Assembly (NCBI RefSeq): GCF_036365825.1
Contig: NZ_CP142675.1
Span: 744,001 to 808,000 of the forward strand
Direction of reading: 5' to 3'
DNA from: Qipengyuania sp. HL-TH1
Lineage (GTDB): Bacteria > Pseudomonadota > Alphaproteobacteria > Sphingomonadales > Sphingomonadaceae
DNA length: 64,000 nt
Positions within the stretch are counted from its first letter, which is position 1; the number at the start of each line of letters is the position of its first letter. Both the position numbers and the translations under genes were made by a program. Positions 57,692 to 64,000 of this stretch are shown here, piece by piece. A model generated the notes under the pieces. The model had not been told where the DNA came from, searched no databases, and was given only the letters and a program-made list of their open reading frames with translations.

Positions 57692-58402
57692 TTACCCTGC
57701 GCGCTGCTCGAGGTCGGCGCGGTCGCGCAGGATGATTTCGCGCCGCGAGGGGAGTTCGATCGCGCCTGCGCTGCGCAGGCGGGTCAATTGACGGCTGACC
57801 GTTTCGATCGTGAGGCCGAGTACATCGGCGATCTGCTGTCGTGACACGGGCAGGATCAGGCTGGTCTGCGCGCCCGCGACGCCGTTGCCCAGTCGGTCGG
57901 CCATTTCGAGCAGGAAGCTGGCGACCTTTTGTTCGGCATTCATGCGGCCAAGCAGCAGCATCCAGCGCCGGGTTCGGTCGAGTTCGCCGAGCGTGCGTTC
58001 GAGCAATTTGTGTTCGAGGCGCGGATGTTCGCGGGCAAAATGGTCGAAGTCCGCGCGTTCGAACACGCAGATCTGCGCCTCGGTCAGCGCTTCGACGCCA
58101 TAAGGTGAGGTTTCCCCGAAGGGCCGACCGAGGAAATCGGAAGGATAGACGAGGCCGAGGATCTGCTCCTTGCCGTCGGCCGAGTGCGATGACAATTTGA
58201 GCACGCCCTCGATCACATTGGCGACCAGCACCGCCTCGTCGCCTTCCCACATCAGCTGTTCGCCCGCTGCCAGGGTGCGGCGCCGCCCGATGGTGTTGAG
58301 CAGGTCGATCTCGCGCTCGTCCAGCTCGGCGCAGATCGCCCGGTTGCGAATGGCGCAGCTATCGCAAAAGTTGCGGGGGCGCGAAGGCTGCATATCCTGC
58401 AT
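57692..58402 (-). CDS. CRP/FNR family regulator, FnrL-type
   Basis: A 236-residue regulator beginning MQDMQPSRPRNFCDSCAIRN. The N-terminal cysteines NFCDSCAIRNRAIC plus a central Cys (AQICVFERADF) match the four ligands of an oxygen-sensing 4Fe-4S cluster. A cyclic-nucleotide-type beta barrel, a dimer helix and a C-terminal helix-turn-helix (VSRQQIADVLGLTIETVSRQ) follow. It probably switches genes for low-oxygen respiration or haem/photosynthesis functions. A longer frame from 58513 overlaps the divergent gene's start and is unlikely. Confidence 0.88.
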   Translation of the reverse strand: MQDMQPSRPRNFCDSCAIRNRAICAELDEREIDLLNTIGRRRTLAAGEQLMWEGDEAVLVANVIEGVLKLSSHSADGKEQILGLVYPSDFLGRPFGETSPYGVEALTEAQICVFERADFDHFAREHPRLEHKLLERTLGELDRTRRWMLLLGRMNAEQKVASFLLEMADRLGNGVAGAQTSLILPVSRQQIADVLGLTIETVSRQLTRLRSAGAIELPSRREIILRDRADLEQRAG

Positions 58403-58504
58403 GTCGCCAGCACTATCGGGTGCCCGCGGCGATGCCAAGGCATGTCTGCACCGCGGGCAGGACCGGAACTTGCGGGATGGCCGGAGCCGGACTAACCAGC
58501 CGGC

Positions 58505-59647
58505 ATGAGTCACGATAGCAATTTAACGGGGCGCCCCGTCATCTCCTCCACCGGGCTGTTCACGCCCGAAGGCACCATCACCAACGAAGAGCTCGTCGAA
58601 AGCTACAATCGCTACGTCGAGATATTCAATGCCGACAATGCGGAAGCCATTGCATCGGGGGAAGTCGAAGCGCTTCAGCCGAGTTCGGTCGAATTCATCG
58701 AAAAGGCGAGCGGAATCAAGGCGCGCCATGTGATGACCAAGGCGCCCATCCTCGATCCGGAAATCATGGCGCCACGGCTGCGCGAGCGGTCGAACGACGA
58801 ACTTTCGGTGATGGCGGAAATCGGCGTGAAGGCGGCGCGGCAGGCGCTCGAGCGGGCGGGCCGCGATGTTGCGGATGTCGATGCGGTGGTATGCGCGGCG
58901 TCAAACATGGAACGGGGCTATCCGGCAATGGCGATCGAAATCCAGCAGGCGCTGGGCATCGACGGCTTCGGCTTCGACATGAATGTCGCCTGCTCCTCGG
59001 CGACCTTCGGCATCCAGACTGCGGCCGACTATATCCGCTCGGGCAATGCCAGGAGCGTGCTCGTGGTCAGCCCGGAGATTACCAGCGGCCATCTCAACTG
59101 GCGCGATCGTGACAGCCATTTCATCTTTGGCGATGTGGCCACGGCGGTGCTGGTCGAGGATGTCGCTGTGGCGCCCAAGCAGCATTGGGATATTCTCGGC
59201 ACGCGGCTGAAGACCGTGTTCTCGAACAACATCCGCAACAATTTCGGCTTCCTCAACCGCGCTTCGCCCGAGGGTGAGGGCAAGCCGGACAAGCTGTTCG
59301 TCCAGGAAGGCCGCAAGGTGTTCAAGGAAGTCGTCCCGATGGTGGCCGAGATGATCGTCACCGAAGCCGAGCGGCTGGGCATCGAACCGCAGACGCTGAG
59401 GCGGCTGTGGCTGCACCAGGCCAATGCCGGGATGAACCGCCTGATCGCACAGCGCGTCTTGGGCCACGAGGCCACGCCGGACGAGAGCCCGACGGTGCTC
59501 GATACCTATGCGAATACGTCGAGCGCGGGTTCGATCATCGCCTTTCACAAGCACAATGAAGACCTTGCCGCGGGCGATACGGGCCTGATCTGCAGCTTCG
59601 GCGCGGGCTATTCGGCGGGTGCGGTGTTCGTGCGTAAGGTGGCATAA
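58505..59647 (+). CDS. Beta-ketoacyl-ACP synthase III family protein
   Basis: A 380-residue thiolase-fold condensing enzyme. The catalytic triad is visible: Cys163 in MNVACSSATFG, His in WLHQANAGMNRL and Asn in TYANTSSAGSIIAF. It is longer than FabH of E. coli because of insertions near residues 35-60 and 210-240. It condenses an acyl-CoA with malonyl-ACP to start chains, or a related reaction. Divergent from the FnrL-type gene with 102 bases between. Confidence 0.88.
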   Translation: MSHDSNLTGRPVISSTGLFTPEGTITNEELVESYNRYVEIFNADNAEAIASGEVEALQPSSVEFIEKASGIKARHVMTKAPILDPEIMAPRLRERSNDELSVMAEIGVKAARQALERAGRDVADVDAVVCAASNMERGYPAMAIEIQQALGIDGFGFDMNVACSSATFGIQTAADYIRSGNARSVLVVSPEITSGHLNWRDRDSHFIFGDVATAVLVEDVAVAPKQHWDILGTRLKTVFSNNIRNNFGFLNRASPEGEGKPDKLFVQEGRKVFKEVVPMVAEMIVTEAERLGIEPQTLRRLWLHQANAGMNRLIAQRVLGHEATPDESPTVLDTYANTSSAGSIIAFHKHNEDLAAGDTGLICSFGAGYSAGAVFVRKVA

Positions 59648-59686
59648 CATCTTGTGACTGCTGCCCGCAGGCCCTACTTGGCCGAC

Positions 59687-60439
59687 ATGGCAGGTGATTT
59701 ACTCGACAATCGTGGCCGCGGCGATGTTCGCTGGTCATGGCCCCCGATCCATCCCGAAGGTCGCAAGTTCGGCGTCATCGCGGTGCTTGTCAGCCTTGTG
59801 TTCCTGATCGGTCTCGACTGGGAAATCATTGGCTGGCCGCTGTTGCTGCTGTCGCTTGGCGTGTTCGCGTTCTTCCGCGATCCCGAGCGCGTGGTGCCGC
59901 AGGATGACAATCTGCTCGTCGCCCCGGCCGATGGCCTGGTGTCGCTGATCGCCGAAGTCGAACCGCCCGAGGAATTGATGATCGACGATGGCAGCGGCCA
60001 TGCCGGGCTGACGCCGGGACCGGTCACGCGCATTTCGATCTTCATGTCGGTGTTCGATGTCCACATCAACCGCACCCCGATCGCCGGGACCGTGCGCCGC
60101 GTGGTCTATATCCCCGGCAGTTTCGTCGACGCGGGCCTCGACAAGGCGAGCGAGGAAAACGAACGCCAGCACGTCCTGATCGAACGGATGGACGGCCAGA
60201 AGATCGGCTTCACGCAGATCGCCGGCCTCGTCGCGCGGCGGATCGTGCCCTTCGTCAAGCCCGGCGACAGTGTCGGCGTGGGCCAACGGATCGGCCTGAT
60301 CCGCTTTGGCAGCCGGGTCGATGTCTATCTGCCCGCCGGGACCGATTCCCGGGTCCTGCTCGGGCAGAAGGTCATCGCGGGTGAAACCGTGCTGGCCGAA
60401 ATCGGTTCGCAGCGGTTGATCGAGGGCGTGTCGCAGTGA
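59687..60439 (+). CDS. psd: Phosphatidylserine decarboxylase
   Basis: A 250-residue proenzyme of the short (type II) class that forms phosphatidylethanolamine. Two hydrophobic helices near the N-terminus precede [36 protein letters not shown] and the self-cleavage site [12 protein letters not shown], where the Ser becomes the pyruvoyl group. ATG 59687 and GTG 59654 are both possible starts. The stop overlaps the pssA start (GTGA). Confidence 0.92.
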   Translation: MAGDLLDNRGRGDVRWSWPPIHPEGRKFGVIAVLVSLVFLIGLDWEIIGWPLLLLSLGVFAFFRDPERVVPQDDNLLVAPADGLVSLIAEVEPPEELMIDDGSGHAGLTPGPVTRISIFMSVFDVHINRTPIAGTVRRVVYIPGSFVDAGLDKASEENERQHVLIERMDGQKIGFTQIAGLVARRIVPFVKPGDSVGVGQRIGLIRFGSRVDVYLPAGTDSRVLLGQKVIAGETVLAEIGSQRLIEGVSQ

Positions 60440-61248
60440 CCCCCCCAAGCGCCGACCCGGAGGGCGGAGCCCGCCTCGGCCCGAAGGCGACGGAAGACGA
60501 GCAACCCACCGAGGTACACACGCGGGCGCTGACCCTACGCGCGATGATCCCCAATGCGATCACCGCGGCCGCGCTGTGTTCGGGCCTGACCGGGATCCGG
60601 TTCGCGATTGACGAGAACTGGTCTGCTGCAGTGGTGGCAGTGATCATCGCCGGGATCCTTGACGGGGTCGACGGACGGATCGCGCGCGCGCTCAAGGCGC
60701 AGTCGCGGTTCGGTGCGGAGCTCGACAGTCTCGCTGATTCGCTGAGCTTCGGGACTGCACCGGCAATCATCATCTTCCTGTGGTCGCTGGTGGCCGAGCC
60801 GCGCCTCGGCTGGTTTGCCGCGCTGGCGTTCGCGATTTGCTGCGCGCTGCGCCTTGCGCGCTTCAATGCGCAGATCGATGTGTCCGAGCAGCCGCACAAA
60901 TCGCTTGGCTTCCTGACCGGCGTTCCCGCACCGATCGGGGCGGGGCTCGCCTTTTCGCCCTTCTATCTGTGGATGGCCACTGGTCTCGACTTGCTGCGCC
61001 ATCCGCTGCTGGTGGGGATCTGGCTGACCGTCATTGCGCTGCTGATGATTTCGAACATGGCCACGCCGAGTTGGACCTCGCTGCGTCCGCGCCGCGGGAT
61101 ACGGCTGGAGGTTCTGGCATTTGTGGGCCTGACCTTCGCGGCGCTGCTGGTCGAACCCTGGTGGACGCTGAGCGCCATTTGCGCCGGGTATCTGTTGCTG
61201 CTCCCCTACAGCCTGCTGCGCTATTCGCGGGTCAAGCGGCGTAGCTGA
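60436..61248 (+). CDS. pssA: CDP-diacylglycerol-serine O-phosphatidyltransferase
   Basis: A 270-residue membrane enzyme making phosphatidylserine, the substrate of Psd encoded just upstream. The CDP-alcohol phosphotransferase motif DGxxAR-x8-Gx3Dx3D is read as [19 protein letters not shown] followed by SLAD near residues 75-97. Six or more membrane helices follow. A GTG start overlaps the psd stop by four bases, so the two are coupled. Confidence 0.94.
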   Translation: MTPPSADPEGGARLGPKATEDEQPTEVHTRALTLRAMIPNAITAAALCSGLTGIRFAIDENWSAAVVAVIIAGILDGVDGRIARALKAQSRFGAELDSLADSLSFGTAPAIIIFLWSLVAEPRLGWFAALAFAICCALRLARFNAQIDVSEQPHKSLGFLTGVPAPIGAGLAFSPFYLWMATGLDLLRHPLLVGIWLTVIALLMISNMATPSWTSLRPRRGIRLEVLAFVGLTFAALLVEPWWTLSAICAGYLLLLPYSLLRYSRVKRRS

Positions 61249-61468
61249 CCCTACCGCCGGCGGAACGTACCGTACCCGACCGATCGAACGCGGCCTGCGC
61301 AACGGCAGTCGTGGCCGGTCGCAGTGCTGGCAATGGGGCGGGCGCGCCCTTCAATTCACTCCGCAGCCGGGCGAAAGTGGACCACCAGCGCAGCCCGCTG
61401 TCGGCGAGCACGGTCGCGGTTGCCAGGCCGATGGCAGCGAGAAGGGTAATGAGGAACAATGCGAACAT
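61232..61468 (-). CDS. Small single-pass membrane protein, possibly SOS-controlled
   Basis: A 78-residue protein: MFALFLITLLAAIGLATATV forms one membrane helix, followed by a basic, Ala/Pro-rich tail. GGGAG lies nine bases before ATG 61468. It overlaps the 3' end of pssA by 17 bases in the convergent sense. An SOS-box match lies about 105 bases upstream. Small one-helix SOS proteins in other alphaproteobacteria (SidA of Caulobacter) block division, so a similar role is a testable guess. No family is recognised. Confidence 0.65.
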   Translation of the reverse strand: MFALFLITLLAAIGLATATVLADSGLRWWSTFARLRSELKGAPAPLPALRPATTAVAQAAFDRSGTVRSAGGRVSYAA

Positions 61469-61563
61469 CGCGAAATCTCCCTGCCCGGTTGCCGACAAGC
61501 CTGTTGACAGACCGGGGAAATCTAGTGGAAAACCCGTAGCGCCCGCCGGAGGTTCCGGCGAAT

Positions 61564-61590
61564 GAGAACAATGTTCCCTTTTTGTTCTCG
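61564..61590. promoter_or_regulatory. Candidate LexA (SOS) box
   Basis: GTTC-N7-GTTC at 61573-61587 is the alphaproteobacterial LexA consensus. It is nested in an inverted repeat GAGAACA/TGTTCTC (61564-61570, 61583-61589). It lies in the 351-base gap between the small membrane protein gene (minus) and rpsB (plus), about 105 bases from the former and 230 from the latter. The rest of the gap carries the rpsB leader, in which I see no clear riboswitch. Confidence 0.6.
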
Positions 61591-61819
61591 ACTGTCAAGC
61601 GGTTTCCCGTTCGGCCCCGCATTTTTTGCGGCAAATCGAGTCTGGATTTTCCCACTCATCGGCGCTAAGTGCGCGCGGTCCGCAGCGGATTCGGCCGATT
61701 TTCGGCTGCAGCGCAGCGGGCAAATCCACATGGAAGGCGCACAGACCGGTGCCCGCCGCGGGACATCACCGCATTCGGGTTCCAGCTTTCCAGAGGCATA
61801 ACCGGAAAGGAATTTACTT

Positions 61820-62572
61820 ATGGCGGCTCCTACCGTCACGATGCAGGAACTGATCGAGGCCGGCACGCATTTCGGCCACCAGACCCACCGTTGGAACCCG
61901 CGCATGAAGCCGTATATCTTCGGCGCGCGCAATGGCATCCACATTATCGACCTGTCGCAGACCGTGCCGCTGTTCGCGCGTGCGCTCGACTTCATCCAGC
62001 AGACGGCACGTTCGGGCGGCAAGGTGCTGTTCGTCGGTACCAAGCGCCAGGCACAGGACGCGATCCGCGAAGCCGCGCTCGCTTCGGGCCAGCACTTCGT
62101 CAACCATCGCTGGCTCGGCGGCATGCTGACCAACTGGAAGACCATCAGCGAACGCATCAAGTACCTCAAGACGCTCGACGAGCGCCTGTCGGGGGACACT
62201 GCGGGCCTGACCAAGAAGGAAGTGCTCGACCTGACCCGCAAGCGGGACAAGCTTGAAATGTCGCTCGGCGGCATTCGCAACATGGGCGGCATTCCCGACG
62301 TGATGTTCGTGATCGATGCCAACATGGAAGACCTGGCGATCAAGGAAGCCAACGTCCTCGGCATCCCGGTGGTTGCGGTGCTCGACACCAATGTCGATCC
62401 CGAAGGCATCGCCTTCCCGATCCCGGGCAATGACGACGCGGCCCGCGCTATCCGCCTGTACTGCGATGCAGTCGCCAATGCCGCGAAGAGCGGCAAGGGT
62501 GACAGCGTGCAGGATTCGGGTGCCGATGTCGGCGCGATGGAAAACCCGCCGGAAGAAACCGTCGAGGCCTGA
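61820..62572 (+). CDS. rpsB: 30S ribosomal protein S2
   Basis: A 250-residue protein opening [20 protein letters not shown] and containing [37 protein letters not shown] and [19 protein letters not shown], all S2 landmarks. GGAAAGGA precedes the ATG. First gene of rpsB-tsf-pyrH. Confidence 0.98.
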   Translation: MAAPTVTMQELIEAGTHFGHQTHRWNPRMKPYIFGARNGIHIIDLSQTVPLFARALDFIQQTARSGGKVLFVGTKRQAQDAIREAALASGQHFVNHRWLGGMLTNWKTISERIKYLKTLDERLSGDTAGLTKKEVLDLTRKRDKLEMSLGGIRNMGGIPDVMFVIDANMEDLAIKEANVLGIPVVAVLDTNVDPEGIAFPIPGNDDAARAIRLYCDAVANAAKSGKGDSVQDSGADVGAMENPPEETVEA

Positions 62573-62682
62573 TCCCTCGATTGACCGGGCGCCATCATGC
62601 GCCCGTCACAAAGCGGAGTTACGCGCCGGGCCGCCCACCAGCTGGCCCGGTGCCCGCACACCATACCAAGAAGGAAACGACC

Positions 62683-63609
62683 ATGGCTGCATTCACTGCT
62701 GCTGACGTAAAGGCCCTGCGCGAGAAGACCGGCGCGGGCATGATGGACGCCAAGAAGGCCCTCGAAGGCGCCAATGGCGATATCGAAGCCGCGGTCGACG
62801 CACTGCGCGCCAAGGGTCTCGCCACCGCCCAGAAGAAGTCGAGCCGCACCGCGGCCGAAGGTCTTGTCGGCGTGGCCGTCGAAGGCACCAAGGGCGTGGC
62901 CGTCGAAGTGAACTCGGAAACCGACTTCGTCGCCAAGAACGACAAGTTCCAGGACTTCGTCCGCAAGACCACGCAGGTCGCGCTGGGCGTTTCGGGTGAC
63001 GACATCGACACGCTCAAGGCTGCTTCCTATCCCGATGGCGGCACCGTCTCGGACAAGCTGACCGACAATGTCGCGACCATCGGTGAGAACCAGCAGGTTC
63101 GCCGCATGAAGACCGTTTCGGTCACCAACGGCGTGATCGTGCCCTATATGCACAACGCGGTTGCCCCCGACCTCGGCAAGATCGGCGTGCTCGTCGCACT
63201 CGAGAGCGAAGGCGATACCGCCAAGCTCGAAGAACTCGGCAAGAAGCTGGCCATGCACATCGCCGCGGCATTCCCGCAGGCGCTGACCGCCGAAGGCCTC
63301 GACGCCGACGTGATCGAGCGTGAACGCGCGATCGCCAAGGAAAAGGCTGCCGAAAGCGGCAAGCCCGAAGCCGTGCAGGACAAGATGGTCGAAGGCGCGA
63401 TCGGCAAGTACGCCAAGGAAAACGCGCTGCTCAGCCAGGTCTTCGTGATGGATAACAAGACCCCCATCGCGCAGGTCGTCGAGCAGGCCGGCAAGGATGC
63501 CGGCGCCAAGATCGAACTGGTGGATTATGTCCGCTTCCAGCTCGGCGAAGGCATCGAGAAGGAAGAAAGCGATTTCGCCGCGGAAGTCGCGGCAGCCGTC
63601 GCTGGCTAA
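62683..63609 (+). CDS. tsf: Elongation factor Ts
   Basis: A 308-residue nucleotide exchange factor for EF-Tu. The N-terminal UBA-like region [20 protein letters not shown] and the core [17 protein letters not shown] (the TDFV motif contacting EF-Tu) are intact. ATG 62683 follows AAGGAAACGACC. It is 110 bases after rpsB. Confidence 0.98.
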   Translation: MAAFTAADVKALREKTGAGMMDAKKALEGANGDIEAAVDALRAKGLATAQKKSSRTAAEGLVGVAVEGTKGVAVEVNSETDFVAKNDKFQDFVRKTTQVALGVSGDDIDTLKAASYPDGGTVSDKLTDNVATIGENQQVRRMKTVSVTNGVIVPYMHNAVAPDLGKIGVLVALESEGDTAKLEELGKKLAMHIAAAFPQALTAEGLDADVIERERAIAKEKAAESGKPEAVQDKMVEGAIGKYAKENALLSQVFVMDNKTPIAQVVEQAGKDAGAKIELVDYVRFQLGEGIEKEESDFAAEVAAAVAG

Positions 63610-63896
63610 TTCTGTGTATCGCGCACGATAAAGGGCTGGACCGTCAGTTCTTTATCTGTGCAGTTTCCTGCGCCCGATGTTTCCGGGACGCGTGAATTCG
63701 GGAGCGGTCGTCGGACTTCGGTTCGGCGACCGCTTTCGTGTCCGGCGGGCCGTTTGCCTCGCGCTCGCGCGAGGTCTCCGAACTGGGACCCGCCGTTTTC
63801 CCCTCCCGCGCCGAACCCCGGCTTTCCCTTTGCGCGTTTCCTGCTTCATGGCTAAGGACCCGCAACTCCCTACGCTACACGGATACCTCTCCGCCC

Positions 63897-64000
63897 ATGC
63901 CTCTTTCGACGATGAAACGTGTCCTCCTCAAGCTTTCGGGCGAGGTGCTGATGGGCGACCAGCAATTCGGGATCGATCCGGCCTTCGTGCTGGAACTCGC
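63897..64000 (+). CDS. pyrH: UMP kinase, 5' part (runs off window)
   Basis: The last 104 bases encode MPLSTMKRVLLKLSGEVLMG and the next residues, the conserved N-terminus of bacterial UMP kinase with the KLSGE phosphate-binding motif. Start may be ATG 63897 or ATG 63912. PyrH phosphorylates UMP to UDP. The order rpsB-tsf-pyrH supports the call. The 287 bases before it hold no gene I can support, only a weak GATAAAG/CTTTATC inverted repeat near 63627-63656. Confidence 0.92.
   Translation, partial: MPLSTMKRVLLKLSGEVLMGDQQFGIDPAFVLEL

Overview
The window is about 64 kb of high-GC alphaproteobacterial chromosome. The gene content and order (aroQ-accB-accC, yajC-secD-secF, ffs-dnaX-ybaB, rpsB-tsf-pyrH, a complex I accessory subunit, a DUF6456 protein, a GTA-type holin) fit Sphingomonadales, most likely Erythrobacteraceae. 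This assignment rests on recognised protein families and was not tested by a database search.

Layout. 1-6.3 kb: three GGDEF diguanylate cyclases (one cut by the left edge, two tandem paralogues) and the ABC-F factor ettA. 6.3-13.5 kb: MATE exporter, tRNA-Pro and a CAT-anticodon tRNA, polysaccharide deacetylase, cytoplasmic histidine kinase, Lrp regulator with a GFA protein, and a divergent VOC/LysR pair. 13.5-18.5 kb: aroQ-accBC, a low-GC lipoprotein gene, an IS110/IS1111-type insertion sequence, an orphan GTA holin and tRNA-Pro(GGG). 18.7-35.3 kb: yajC-secDF, glycosyltransferase, XRE regulator, uracil-DNA glycosylase, a frameshifted uup, amidohydrolase, a PepSY/two-component cluster, chorismate mutase, polyprenyl synthase and a frameshifted hrpB. 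35.3-43.4 kb: complex I subunit, SRP RNA, dnaX-ybaB, lon, HU, a lipoprotein, rlmB and tRNA-Tyr.

43.34-57.63 kb is a genomic island inserted in the 3' end of tRNA-Tyr. A P4-type integrase follows the tRNA, an imperfect copy of the tRNA 3' end closes the island, and GTGTGGGGG-type arm repeats lie at both ends. The cargo is rich in probable anti-phage functions: an N6-adenine methyltransferase with a candidate restriction enzyme, a TIR protein translationally linked to an unknown 166-residue partner, a TM0106-type nuclease, a KTSC protein, an OLD-family nuclease, an AlbA/Schlafen-like protein and a fused nucleotidyltransferase-HEPN protein. Between integrase and methylase lies a roughly 510-base non-coding stretch that is almost entirely nested perfect hairpins. 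It is the best candidate here for an undescribed structured RNA.

57.7-64 kb: an FNR-type regulator divergent from a ketoacyl-ACP synthase III, psd-pssA (phosphatidylethanolamine synthesis), a small membrane protein behind a good SOS-box match, and rpsB-tsf-pyrH (pyrH cut by the right edge). Two long genes (uup, hrpB) carry single-base frameshifts and the deacetylase lacks a normal start codon. Assembly indels and real decay cannot be told apart from the sequence alone.
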